Positions 38,912 through 51,873 of a DNA stretch of 64,000 nt are shown one piece after another. Below the pieces are notes generated by a model. The model was not told the origin of the DNA. It searched no databases and saw only the letters and a program-made list of their open reading frames with translations. How positions within the stretch are numbered: position 1 is the stretch's first letter; the number at the start of each line of letters is the position of its first letter. This DNA comes from Marchantia polymorpha subsp. ruderalis (lineage: Eukaryota; Streptophyta; Marchantiopsida; Marchantiales; Marchantiaceae), in contig AP031351.1 of assembly GCA_037833965.1 (NCBI GenBank), positions 2,058,501 to 2,122,500 of the forward strand. The letters are read 5' to 3'. The position numbers were made by a program, and so were the translations under genes.

Positions 38912-40650
38912 CTTGGCTGAGTCGTTCACGGCGTCGCCAGTAGAAAAAATAACTCATAAGTAACCTAGGCAATCGTTCCCCAAAAAAGCCCAGGCCCTCT
39001 TGCAGCTTCAGCTCCAGGCATATAGCATCCAGAACGAGAAATACGTGCAGGTCGTTCGGCGGCTCGAAAGTGAGCTCGACACTAAATTGGAGCACAGTCG
39101 CACCGGACGGTTGTGACATTCGTCACGAGGGCGCGGCCAGCGCAGACAACAGAAAAACGTGTACACTGGAGAGGGCACATTTTCCGAGGTCCAAAATCGA
39201 CCACAAAAGAGCGCTCGCGGTCCGCGTCGATGTACAGCATGATAAGAAATGCTTCTCTCATTTCCAAGGGCGAAACTCCGAAGGAGTGGAACGAGAGATC
39301 GACGCAAGCTGCTCTCCGCGCCGAGATGCCAAATACAAACTCATACTCGACGCGACTCCAGAATGCACCACCGGCAAATAATTTGACCTCCGACAGAAAG
39401 CCCCCCCTGCCCAACGCAACAACCCTCAACCCTCTATCCCGGCCTTCGTCGCCTCTAGCGGCCCATGTCTGCCACCACTGCTGCTGCCATCTACCGCGGC
39501 CCTCCCATCATGCTCCAGGCCTAAGCTGCACCCCGACAACTCTCGCTTCTGCGTCATCCGTTCTGCGCCAGACTCCGAAGCTCCGAACTCCTCCCTCCTC
39601 CCTCTCCACCTCCTGCTGCTGCTGCTGCTGATCTCCCGAGCTCGTGCTCCATTCGCAGCAGCTCCAATCCTGCCCCAACCAGAAGCACCCCCGCCCTCCT
39701 CCTTCCCTCTCCCTTCCCCTTCCCCTTCCCTTCCCTTCCCTTCGAGTTCGAACGAACAGCTTCTTACCGAAACTCGCAAAGAGTCGGCGCGTGGCCTGGC
39801 CTGCTCGTTCGTTCCCGAGCGTCGCTCCTGCAGCTTTCCTTTCCTTTCCTTTCCTTTGCTCCCCGTCCCGTCCCGTCCCCGCTCCGCGCGGGCCCTGATC
39901 AGCCCCGCCCCCGGCCTTGTCCGTCCTACGCCCCCAGCCTCTAGGTTCCCATGTCCCCGCCTCGCCTCGCTCCTCTCTTCGCGGCGTTCGTCCAGCTCCT
40001 TAACGTCCTCCTCGTCCTCGTCCTCCTCTCGATCCCTCGGCACGACGACCAGAAGAGAGCCACAGTCCGAGGGGTTGGGGTGGGGGGCGCGGGTGCTCTC
40101 TCCGAGCTGGCGGCTCTCTCCCTTCCCTTGCCTTCCCTCCAGCGCAAGCGTCCAAAACTCTACGACTACCGATCCGTTCGGTCCGCCGCGCACGCGTTCA
40201 GCTTCCGCTGCCTGCTTCGCCGTTCGGTTCTGCTTCCCCCCTCCCGAGGTCCGCCTGCGCCTTTACCGGTGGTTCCCCGTGGTCGCCCGTGGTCCCCCGT
40301 GGTCCTGACCTACGCACGGATTCCTGCTGCATCCCTCTCTCTCTCTCCATCTCTCTCAATTAGGTCGCCGTCGAGCCCGTCATGCCTTCCCGACCCATCG
40401 ATGCCCTTCCCTCCCTTCCTTACCCAAAGCTTCCCTCTGCGCCCGGCCTTGCTTCGCGTACTTATGAGTTCAGAATCAAGCGTGCGGCCTATGCATGCCG
40501 TGAATCGATCGATCGATTCATTGGCATGGAGACGGGGCCATGCGCAGTTCCATGTTCGCTTTTCTTTGAATACTCTTGATGATTGTGGCGGACATGCGGG
40601 GTCGATATGTTTTAGGCCGTCGAACTCGTTCACTTTCTCGTGTTAGGAGT
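38912..40650 (-). promoter_or_regulatory. MED13 5' leader and promoter region, purine-rich on the sense strand
   Basis: Upstream of the MED13 AUG, 39420-40440 is strongly CT-rich on the plus strand (runs of TTCCC near 39710-39745 and TTTCC near 39836-39856), hence GA-rich on the MED13 sense strand. Long frames on both strands here (for example 39426-40193 minus and 39951-40646 plus) are composition artefacts. The transcription start cannot be fixed by eye. Confidence 0.55.
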
Positions 40651-40805
40651 CTTAGTAATCTGGCATAATCGATCTATCTGGGGGCAATTTATGGACAACC
40701 GACCAGATTTTATTTCTTCATCTCAAAATATATCAATCTAGGTGCCAGATAGGTACTGTTTATTTGAGCTTGATTGAGTAGTTATCGAGTTCATACTTTG
40801 CATCG

Positions 40806-41388
40806 TTACCTTGCGTTCATGGATTCACACCGAAGAGAACAAACGACGAACCTTACAGAGAAATGACATAGCTGGTGCTATCACCAGAGGGGATATCTTT
40901 GACTTCCTCGTCGATATTGTGCCACAAGATGAACTGAAGGTGAAGAAAAATTGGCGACCCTGAAAGGGACTTCATCAATTATTGTCTGCAATGGAGATCT
41001 TGGAACGTCTTTTTCATGTTGTATAGTGTAGCTAACTTGTTCTCTCTTGAACTCGTAGGAAGAGGATATTCCTTGGTTAGGAATTGGAGTCGCAGGAGAC
41101 CCGTCAGTGTCTTACGAGGGACTTTACTGTCCACCTACTTTACAGCAACCTCTCCATCATACAATGGTCTCTCCGGTGAGTTTCGAATTATATGTGCAGA
41201 AATTGTCTTTATTATTAAACGTAATGCAGGGACGCTCCCATGTGTGATGACGCCAGAAATTTTTGTGCTCGTATACATGTAGGTTATGTCCAGATGTATG
41301 TATACAGAAGTTATCCATGAGGTTCTATCTGAATGGAATGCGTGAACCTTGACATCCTCGTCCGCATATAGTATTTAAAAGATTATTA
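40806..41388 (+). pseudogene. Partial genomic duplicate of NF-YC (part of exon 4, intron, exon 5 and flank)
   Basis: This stretch matches 54682 to about 55245 of the NF-YC gene nearly base for base, including intron sequence. It is therefore a DNA-level duplication, not a processed retrocopy. It begins inside NF-YC exon 4 (the [20 protein letters not shown] segment), keeps the donor after DELK, the acceptor before EEDIPW and the donor after HHTMVSP, and ends in the following intron. Both exon fragments stay in frame, with several amino-acid changes relative to NF-YC; one extra A lies in the intron. The N-terminal half of the histone fold, all start exons and exon 6 are missing, so it cannot make NF-YC. 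Confidence 0.93.
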
Positions 41389-43690
41389 AGATACACTTTA
41401 ATTGTTGTAATCAAAACCCGATTGTAAGGAGAATCTTAAGCATGAATATTGATACTGGAAGGGGGACGAATGAATGCAAAGAAATCATTTCTATTTTTGT
41501 TTCATAAATTGACAACCTGATTGTTGTATACATTAATGAAACTCATTTTCATTTCTACAAAAACGTCATCAAATTAATGATTATAATAATGATTCCGACA
41601 ACTACATGACATAAGGAAGTAAAGTTTCTCCATTTCAATGAGTTGATCATCAAATTGCAGCCATGAAAATTAAATATAGTTATTACTAAAAAACCTACTC
41701 TTGTATTTTTTTATACAATTAAGAACACAAGTCACACTAATTATGCTGATTTCATATCAGTTTAAAAATATCAATAAAATATTTATATGTAAGGTGCATA
41801 TGATTTCTCCGTGAAATTATCATTTCGAAAGCACATACTGATGTAATTTATTTGTTATCAAATAATTTACTCATTCCAAAAGTCATTTGATATCAATAAT
41901 TGAGGTTCATTTTTTGTAATAATGACAACTTCCTCAAACACAACAGCTATTAGTAAGTTCAATATTAGAACATCCATGATCACACTAGATACATGAACAA
42001 AACAACTACTTTAAAACGAGCTCAAAGATATAATGATTTAATAAGAAATGACACTACACATGGATTATTTTTTTCCTAATGTCAACATGTGTGATATGTA
42101 TATTTCATAAATAATTTGTAACTTCATGTTTCAAATTCTGATTATCTAATCCTTCAATTATATTATTATTAATTACACTTAAAATTATTGTGTGATACAA
42201 GATTTCATCCATTCAAACTCAAATTTTGATGCTAAAAAATGATCACTGATGAATGTGGCATTTTTTTCAAAAAATATTTCATATCAGGTTATACAGAGTT
42301 ACAGTTTTAATGTAAATATTGAGTTTATATTGACATTTGACTTGAAATAGTCCATGATTTATTAAGTTACAATTATATTATTATTGATGTTTTAATATGT
42401 TTGACCTATTAAATTTCAAAACTAAACTTTTGAAATTACTGATAAGAACTTGTATTGTATTTCAACTTTATTTTCAAATTATTATTAAACTTTTCACCTA
42501 ATAATATATCAAGAAATCATTCACATTTTAAGAAATTGTTTATGTATTGTGAACTAACTTTTCAATTGTATAGAAATAACATGTTAATAAACACATTAAA
42601 TATTTTCATGTTAAACAAATCATTTAAATTTTCTCCAATTTTTCAACATTTTTAAAAAAAATCTCAACTTCATTTTATATTCATTTTTTATTTATCCGTG
42701 TGAAATTAAAATTTCTCAAAGAATAAATTTTAAGCTAGATAATAAAATAATAATTTATATCATGCTTAGTTGTAATATGTGTGTATGAATTTGAAAACAA
42801 AATTATCTTTCTTACAACCTTATTAGATACAAGCTGAAAAAAAATATAGATATTTTAAATTTCATATGATGTGCTTTAATGCATATATGTAATAATTTAG
42901 TTTTATTCCAATCGAGAACGTTCAACTGATTAAAACCATTTTTGACAATTTGATGATTTAATATAAAATGTTATAATTAATTTCTTCATAAAATAATGTA
43001 TTAAAATTGATATTATTGGATAATGATAATATATCATAGTGATATACTTACGTTTTCTTTGTCAAGTTTATTTCAAACATTCAAAACAATCCATAATTTA
43101 TACCCAAATGCAAAATCTAAAACTTGAAATACATCTTAAATGCGTTTTAAATCAACATAAAAATTGTATGAATATAATTCAATAGGCAAGTGTTTTACAT
43201 TAAAAGGATTTATGATATACAAATACCTTATTTGAAAAAAATGAGTACAGTTTAATATATTTTTTGTAATTTAAAATCTATACAACACATTACATAATAA
43301 AAAACTATGAATCATATTTTAAATTTAGGATAACAAAATTTTCAATCTTGAAATTAAAATTCATCAACAAAGTATACGTAACTCGACTTCAACCTTCAAT
43401 AAAATGTGTGTTTAAAAATAATATTTCTACTTATAAATAAGTATTATATTGTAATTATTATATTCATTTAATAAATTTAGTCATTTTGATTTTAATGTGA
43501 ATTCATTTTTTATATAAAAAAAAATTAAAATGTTCATTTATTTATTGGAATAATATGATCATTTAATTTAAAATTATTATTTCTATACTACAACACTTTA
43601 GAATTCTTACATATAAATTTTTTTTCTAAAAATATATTTTATATCTATCTTTACATGTTTTCAAAAAAAATTCTAATATATATTGGTTAC
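41389..43690. other. Very AT-rich intergenic block, no gene
   Basis: Composition drops sharply to long A/T runs, with no open frame of interest on either strand. It may be decayed transposon sequence like its neighbours, but I see no family motif. Confidence 0.6.
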
Positions 43691-45560
43691 AATACAGTTA
43701 CTCCATATTACTTCAATGTTTGCGGACTAGTGCAGTTCAAGTCTTATTTGTTAGCACTGAAATCTAGTGTTAAGTAGTCTACTATTAGTATTGTTGCATC
43801 TTGGGTTTAAAGCACTTCATAGTGGTGTGATCAACTTCAAGAGCGTGATTCTCTTTGTACTTGGTATCCTTTGGCCTTTCTCGGATTGGGTATTTAAATT
43901 CAATTTGGGAAACTCAATTTTTCAATAATTATCTATTCAATACTTCTTCAACCTGTGTGTGGACGTTCAACTCATATTGCTTTATTTATCTAATATGGTA
44001 TCTATTTTTATTCAATAACGTTTGAATCAAGACAAGCTTGCATGACGTTCCTTGCTACAAATCACATATGTGCTACCTATCAAAGTATTTTCATAGATCC
44101 CGAAATATCTTTAAGGTCCAAATTTGACCATTCAAATTTGTCGGATAAATGTTTGTGTTGATCTGAAGTGGTGGGGGAGTCCAAATTTTAGAAATTTTTT
44201 AAATTACGCTCAAATTTTTAAAGATTTTTGAAATACAAGAACAAAATTTCATAAATTTTCAAATTTTGCAAAAATCTATGAGAGTGAGGTTAGCGTTCTG
44301 CATCACATCGTGAAGAACGTGAAAAACACCAGACATTTTGAGTAAGATGATTTCTCCAAGAGTTTCCATCCTAGTTGCATGGAAAAATCTTCCCAAATTT
44401 GATGGGAAGCATTTTTACTCATGGAAATATTACATAAGTTAAATACTTCAAGTTGAAAGATTAATGGACTTCATGAAAATTAAAGAGCTCCGGCCAATCA
44501 CTCCACCTGATTGTGCAACTAGCACATATGCGTACGTCGCAAAGAGTAAGAAGGAATTGAACGAAAAAAACTTCATCTCCTTGGCAATGTTGAATAATGC
44601 GATGGAGCGTCAACAACAACCCTTCGTTGCTCACTATCGGATAGTAGTTGAGGCCCAAAACGAATTGACAAGGATATTAGAATCACGTCACATACAGATG
44701 CAACTGCATCTAAAAGAATCATTGCATTCTCTTAAAGAGTAGACATGTGAGTCTATGGCGACACACATCACAAAGTTTCGTCTTCTTCTGAATCAATTGA
44801 TTGATGTAGAATAGATCATATCAGATATTGAAGCTTTGATTTGACTTCTTCAAAATTTGTGTGTCAAATATCAAGCTTTCGTGCACTCAATGCGAACAAA
44901 TGAGACGTTTCGTACACAATTTGTCATAGCAAGTCTCATTCTTGAAGAAGTACATCTCAAAAAGTAAGAGATTACTAAAGGAATGTCAACGCTCTACACC
45001 AGAAATAGAAGAGGGTGTACTCCCTCCAATCAAACACTATAGCCAAGAAGATCCGACGACGCAGGTTCTTCATCTTCATCACAACAAGAACTCACATCAA
45101 AACCATATTTTTCCCGACAAAAGATGAAATACTTATATTGCAAGAAGATAGACTATTCTAGCAAATGAGTGTCGGAAGAAGAAGCAAGAAAGCTCTTTCA
45201 CAAATTCTAATTCAAATGTTTAGCACTCATTGCATGTCATTGCACTCTACTCAATCGGGGCGGATCCAACATGGTATGTTGATTTGGGTGCCCCCTAACA
45301 CATGGCGTATAATCGAAATGACTTTGTGGACTATACGAAATTTCCATCAGAAGAGTTAGTTTATTTCGACAACAACAGTCGCCAACCCATTCGAGTCAAA
45401 GAAAATGTTCTTGTTTCCTTGAATGATGGTCATGATAAAGTGATACCTGATGTACTTCATGTTACTGCTATCCGCAAAAAACTGTTTTCTATAAATCACC
45501 TAGTTCTCAAGCGCGGGAATTTACTATCAAGCATGATCATTGCATCTTAAAGTACTAGAT
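43690..45560 (+). mobile_element. Ty1/copia retrotransposon fossil (leader, gag and protease side)
   Basis: A candidate 5' LTR end (about 43690-43990) is followed at 43996 by TGGTATC, the usual start of the copia tRNA-Met primer-binding site. A gag-like frame follows from about 44340 (segments LPKFDGKHFYSWKYY and MLNNAMERQQQPFVAHYRIV), and then a protease and pre-integrase region near 45270-45550 (segments VYFDNNSRQPIRVKE and IPDVLHVTAIRKKLFSINHL). It is broken in several places, AT-decayed and truncated before integrase. It is an old relic and probably a different copy from the one at 12-14 kb. Confidence 0.8.
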
Positions 45561-48039
45561 GAGTAACATAATTGCACTATGCATAAGTAAAAACAAACAA
45601 ATTTTTTCTTCCTAAAATTATGTTTTACATCTATCTTTACATGCTTTCAAAATAAAATAAAACATTTATCACACATATATGTATAGAAATAGTTTGTGAA
45701 GCATGAATCACATCATATGTGCATATTTGCAAACAAACACTTAAATTTGTTAGGAAAATGAATATTTTTATATTAAAAAATAAATTAACATATTTGCAAG
45801 CTTTTTATATTATGGTATTGTGTTCAAAACTGGTGAAGTTTTGAAATGTTTAGCTACAAAATTAAGTACATCTAGATTTTGATTTTAGATGAAAGACATT
45901 GATCAATGTGGACAATTTTTTAGTGGCATTAATTTATTCTCATTTGAAATAAATATATAAGTTAGATACAAGATTTACATGCTTCATAAAAGCATCAATA
46001 TTTGTACAAAATATCAACAATTTAGTAAATTACATCACACATACAATGCATTCACATGAAAAAATTGTAGTTTTGTGGTTAAAAAAAATCGTATATAACA
46101 TTCGCGAATCCAAATGAAAACTTACGATGAACATTTACTTTACCTTCTCTTCTTGTAATTTAAGAACTAATATCAAAGTTGATGAAACATGGCAATGAAA
46201 ATAATGTTACTTATGAATGAAGTCAACATATACTTTGCTTGATATAAAATATTGATAAAGAAATATGCAAGCTCAAATGAACAAGTTGTGGCTAGATATA
46301 CGACACTTGACTTTACTATTATAAAAGCTTTGGTATTATAGTTTGACAAACTGCATGCTCTTCCATCATGAATGTTTAGATAATTAGTCAAACTATGCAA
46401 GTCTATGTCTACAAATGAAATTCATTTTTTGAAATTTCAAACATTTGTATCATTTCAGTATATTACTTAGCAAATATATGAATAAGATAGAATTGATTGA
46501 ATGTTGTGAATAATAAACTCAACATTGTGTTTTATACACTAGCAACTACAACTAGCATTTATAAGATAATATATATAAAGACCTAAGTATTTTGATCAAT
46601 AATGTTTTTTTCTTTGATGAATTTGGAGGCTGCATTTTGGATTTTCTATTCACAATGGTGAAGACTACTGCATGTACTTGCAATAAAATGTCCCCAACAA
46701 AAAATTAGATTGCATATATTGCTCAAAATATGTAAAATTTTTCATCATATAATTAAGAGCTTAGTATCATGATACAAGTTTGAGAAGTAAATATAAATTG
46801 TGATTCATTTGTCTTTCAAATTTTAATTTGAATATTGTTATGTTCGATATGATTTTGATGCAATATGCAAATCTTTATACTACAGAAACGTAATTCTGCA
46901 TCATGATCTTACAATAATTTTCAACATTCAAAAAATGTTTACAAAGAGATTTAATGTGACTCAATGTGTCTAACGCTACAAAATCTACAAACTAACAATT
47001 TTGACTGTGGTTGTAGACATACATCTAGGCTATATTCAAGGCTTATAAAATGCTAAACAAAGTGAATGCTTTTGATTTTGAATTCAGTGGAATTTAAGAT
47101 TGATAGGTATAATATTTTGCATTGTAGTGGGTCAAAATTGTAATGTTAAATTTATTTAATTTCTACATATAGTTGTTTAAAAATTGTTGGTGTGTTTGAT
47201 TTAATATGTTGATTTTATGCAATAATCTATGCATATTGTATTTTGGATGTAAACTCAGACTTGCTACATTATACAAGTAACTATGTTTTACATTGTGCAT
47301 TGTATTTTTGAATATGTTGAGTCAAGGTAAAGAGAGTGGTGACTGGTATTTTCAAAAAGAATTCACATCCATCATAAAAAGCACAACCTCAAACTTTTGA
47401 TAACAGACATGTGTACAAACTTAAACCACCACACATTCAAAAGAAGTTTTCGGATGGAGATAATTGACAAAATTTCTGACTCAAATATAAATTTTTGATA
47501 TCATATTCTAGATTATCCTGGACATCTTTATTTCAGATTCGATGTTAGTCAAATGATGTGATGCATCACACTGCAAGGTCACAGGATGATTCATGCTAGA
47601 ACAAAACCAGTTAATCAATGCCACAAACATCATCAGATTATCCATATATTGCTGGATCTCCATGTAGAATCGTCAGAGAATTACCATATTCAGGATTTTA
47701 ACATATTCACCCCGAATAATATATGAGAACCAAATCCTTGTCAAGTATTAAACTCTCCACCTTACTTGCCACATGGAGCAAGATGAATTCAAATTTGGCT
47801 GAGTACCAATAGAGCTAAGCTTGAATTTCTAAAAGAAATCCATATCATATCCAATTTTGACTTGAGCAGATGAACGCAACACAATAGATTCCAACCCTCG
47901 AACGTATGACTATGCATCATGTCATATGATGATGCTGAAGTTTCACACTTCATCTAACAACATCTCAACTACGAGCAATTGTTATTACTGTGGATTAACG
48001 CATGTGAAGCTAGGGAAAAAGCTATCGTTAGATAGGCCA
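45561..48039. other. AT-rich intergenic block, no gene recognised
   Basis: AT-rich sequence lies downstream of the copia fossil with only short chance frames. It may contain further decayed element sequence; no motif is readable. Confidence 0.55.
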
Positions 48040-50530
48040 ATAAATTTTCATTCCCTAGTCATTCGATTTGTTCTGGGTGTGAAAATCTAATTAAAGCATC
48101 TATGTTGCACGTACAACTCAAATGTAAACTTTTGAATCAGCTTTTATGTTATATTCTCCATGTCTCAACATGTATTATTGCGAACTAAAGTTGCCTACAT
48201 GATCGCCCCTTATCATGTGCGCATTCAGCAGTCCAGTTTTAATGCTACTGCATTTTTTCCACTAAAGGCATATGTCTAAATTTTACATATAATCTTTAGT
48301 CCAAAGAAGAAGAATCATACCATTCTGGATAGTGACACATGGTACTTGATCAGGTGTAATGTGTCCTGCTGCTGCACTGAGATAGACAGTCTCGAGGGCC
48401 TTCATATATCGCACTTCCTGCACTGTAATATCCATCAGTACTTGAAGCAGTCACGGGGATTACCTCGTATCTTCAAATCAGAAACAAGCAGAAAAAAAAC
48501 TTTATTGGCGTAGCTTCTGGTATACCGAGAGGCATCTTCCAACTGATCATCCAATGCCTCTCCCTGTGTGTTACAATTTCAGATCAGGCACAATTCATGA
48601 CGTCCTCTGGCGAGTTCAAGGTAAGGCAGTACTGACTATCCTTGTGATGACTTGAGGTAGTACGAACCTTGAAAACACAGAAGAAACTTACTTGTACTTC
48701 TGTAACAAGCAAACTAAGCGAAATAGAATGTCAAGCCAGTGCTGCACCATTGATGCTTTCAGCCATGTACATACTCGACATAAAATAATCTCGCCCACTG
48801 TGGAAGTGAAGGAACATGTCAATGAGACTACAAACTAGTTGCAAATCACTTCTGCATTTTGTTGGGAAACCTGTTCAGATTCACCCGACTGTCTCATTTC
48901 TTTATTGGAATAGTACCAATCATGGGAGCCACCAGATATTGAGGAGAGCATGAGAGTTGTGTTTTTTAGTGAATGCCAACAGACCCATGTACGCTATTTA
49001 AAACAGCATAATACCAACACACACGCATGCAAAATATGTAAGCAAGAACTTTGGACCTAAGAAGGGACCTTGAGGTTTGGAAACAGATATCTGACATTCA
49101 CATTTGTTGCTTGTAGGAAAAAAACGTCTTAGAAAAAAGTAGCTGCAAACATGCCATGCCAAGATTTGAACCAGCTACACTTCGACGTCTACGAACTGAC
49201 TGCCTTTCAAAATATATACACACAATTGTTGCACTTCACATCCATTGCTTGGGGAAGCTTTCCTGTTGAGTTTCATGACCTTCAGAAGTAGATGAAACGT
49301 TGACAGAAACAATTTCTGACGTGCCATGACTACTGCATCACCACCATGGCAGCGATGATGCACACGAAAAAACTGTCGTTTCCTGCCTTTCTGCATTGCT
49401 TTGAAATCAACTAAACCTCAAAACACTAAACCTCATATTTTCTTGCATATATGCCTGCATGCTATGCAGGCTCGAAGTTGGCCAAATTCTATCTGAAGGA
49501 AAATTTTATAGGTTTCATTCCCTTAGGTACCTTGAACAACTTAGCAAAAAAAATTCTCTCAACCTAAATTGATACATGTGGTGATAAGATTTGTATTCAT
49601 AATGGTAAAGATCTGATAGAGAAAAATGCCTGATGCCTCCTTTTCTCTATCTAAAGTATGTAGAGATATCCTGACCGGGTTCACCGCCAAGCATGCACGC
49701 CATGTTCTTGCCGTGGACTACCAGGGCCTGTAGATTCCAAAAGTCGTAGCTAATTTTATTGATTTAGAAATGGAAATCGCTTCTTCAGCTACCTCCAATT
49801 ACTACATACAACAACGGAAAAATCAGGTATTCAATTACGTAATCCATTACACGATGCTTGAAGAAAAAGAAAAACGGTAGTGTAGCAAAACACCTGCCAA
49901 AGAAGTAAACGTTGTTTATGAATTCGAACATTAACAATAGTTTAACATTAACGGGACTTGTGGGTTTAATTCATCATCCCAAACCAACAAATCTGGGCAA
50001 AGGGGCTGGTAACATTCTGAACGGTAGTCTAGCAAAACACCTTCCGAAGAAGTAAACGTTGTTATGAATCGAACATTAGCAGTAGTTTAACATTAACGGG
50101 ACTTGTGGGTTTAATTCATCATCCCAAACCACAATTCTGGGCAAAGGGGCTGGTAACATTCTGAACGGTAGTCTATCAAAACACCTTCCAAAGAAGTAAA
50201 TGTTGTTATGATTCCGAACATCAAATGGACTTAAACATTAACGGGACTTGTGGGTTCTATTTATCAACCCAAACGAACAATTTTTGGCAAAGGGACAGGA
50301 AACATTCTGAACGGTAGTCTAGAAAAACGCCTTCCAAAGAAGTAAACGTTGTTATGATATCAAACATCAAATGGACTTAAACATCAACGGGTCTGGTGGG
50401 TTTTATTTATCAACCCAACCAAACAATTTTTGGCAAAGGGACTGGAAACATATTACCTATACTGTATTTACTTGAGTCTTGACGTGTTGATAGAGCCAAT
50501 ATCCCTTAATTACTGTTTGATACAGAGAAC
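48040..50530 (-). repeat. Inverted repeat arm A (copy of 55440-57445 in opposite orientation)
   Basis: Read on the minus strand, this block aligns along most of its length with 55440-57445. Shared landmarks include the CCTGATCAAGTACCATGTGT word near 48340, the GCATGCAGGC/TATATGCAAG region near 49450, and the TCTGTATCAAAC word near 50520. Arm A is longer because it contains an expanded 145-bp tandem array. Short frames inside (for example 49175-49396 minus) show no family I recognise. It is probably a dispersed repeat or segmental duplicate; its class is unknown. Confidence 0.85.
49873..50454. repeat. Tandem array of about 145 bp, four copies
   Basis: Units begin at AACGGTAG at 49873, 50020, 50164 and 50310 and share the words CAAAACACCT, AAGAAGTAAACGTTGTT and TTAACGGGAC. 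Copies have diverged from each other, the last two most alike. Arm B carries only one partial unit near 55545-55605. Confidence 0.93.
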
Positions 50531-50556
50531 AAATTTTGAATAAGTAATGGCTCTAA

Positions 50557-51273
50557 AGAGTTAAACCTCCCAATAGTGACATATATTGGTACTTAGGTTT
50601 TACGTCACTATTGCGAGGTGTCACTCACAAGAGTAAAGTGTGTATAACCTCCTAATAATAACATACATTGGTGTTAAAATTGGATGTCACTATTGGGAGG
50701 TGCATAATTTTAATATAACCTTCTAATAACAACATATATCGTTGTTGGGGTTATATGTCATTGATGGGAGGTGTCAATTATATTAAAAAAAATTCATATA
50801 TTTCTTATCGTGCATTGCATCAATCCTAAGACTTTCTATTAATTTTTTGTTTGGTTTCAAAATGGCCTTTATTTGCACATCTGTATTGTTAACATGGATG
50901 TTATAATTACATTTAAATTTAGATTAATACACACAAATCTGAGTGAAACAATTAATGATAATATATGTAGCAAACTATGGGTTTAGGGTTAAACCCTAAA
51001 CCTTTACTTAAATTCAAAAAGAGTGAATTGTTCAGATATACCTTTAAATATACTTATGCCACAATTTTTTAGTCTCATAACTATGTATTGTGATAATGAT
51101 AGGATTTTTTAACTCTGCAATTACATTTGAAATTGTCATTATTGTATAGTATCATGTCACTATTGAGAATAGTTACGTGCCGTTATTATTGAGCAGATTT
51201 ACAAGTTAGAAACTAATGGTTCTGGGAATTTACGTCACTAATAAGAGATGACACTTTTGGGAAGTTTAACTCT
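50557..51273. mobile_element. 717-bp non-autonomous element with 26-bp terminal inverted repeats
   Basis: The left end 50557-50582 and right end 51248-51273 are reverse complements at 23 of 26 positions, starting AGAGTTAAAC. Inside the left end, three units of about 70 bp each pair a TCCYAATAGTGACAT-like word with its inverse (ATGTCACTATTGGGAGG); related words recur near 51165 and 51230. Subterminal arrays of this kind suggest a CACTA-like or other cut-and-paste element (inference). No coding sequence and no convincing target duplication are visible. It ends about 600 bp upstream of the NF-YC AUG. Confidence 0.75.
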
Positions 51274-51873
51274 GTAGTACCAAGTTGTATACAAAGAGGC
51301 AACTGCTAAACGGACTACGCTTCCGAGAGACAAACTACGGTCGACAAATGGCGGTCCGAAAGCAAAAATGGCGAGAGCGGCCAGCCGGGAAACATGCGCA
51401 TGCGAGACTGACAATTGGCAGCTTGTGAGTGGAATATTTGGCCGCACGCCTTCCTCCCCGCCGGGAGCGCTATACCTTTGTCGCGGCAGCTGGCTTTCTT
51501 TGTTATTCTTGATGCCTTCAGGTACGTTGTGCCCGAAATGTCAGATATCAAAGCGGTCACGGCGGCAAGGGGCGGTGATCGCGGGCGGGAGGACGAGGTT
51601 CACAATACTGTACCCTAGATCTCCCTCCCGTTTCTCGTCTCGTGGGCGTGAGAGCGAGAGCGATAGAGGAGACGGAGAGTGAAAGGCAACGGAAGAGTGG
51701 AGAAGTTGGGGAGCAGAGGTTCCTTCTCGGTGTCGGTGTCGGATTTCAGTGCGAGGACAAAGCTCGTTCGTATTGTTACGATAGATTTTCTTTTTTCCTC
51801 GTCGTCCCCTGTTCCACGCTTCGGTCGAATTTTTCTTCGAAAGAAGTTGAGGTGTTGAGTGTTACTCGGGAAG
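51274..51873 (+). promoter_or_regulatory. NF-YC promoter and 5' leader, purine-rich
   Basis: GC content rises sharply after 51300. A GA-rich stretch on the sense strand (about 51645-51720, GAGAGCGAGAGCGATAGAGG) precedes the AUG at 51874. No TATA box or start site can be fixed with confidence. Confidence 0.55.

Noticed and set aside
38877-39119. 80-codon minus-strand frame as the MED13 start, with a vague LVLD/LQEG resemblance
   Set aside because: That block of MED13 comes after GLHQ in the protein and is found at 37764-37628; the order is wrong here, and the true start MITNIFRI is at 38911.
39426-40646. 255-codon minus and 231-codon plus overlapping frames
   Set aside because: Both are open on the same CT/GA-rich DNA upstream of MED13, with no homology and no splice logic.
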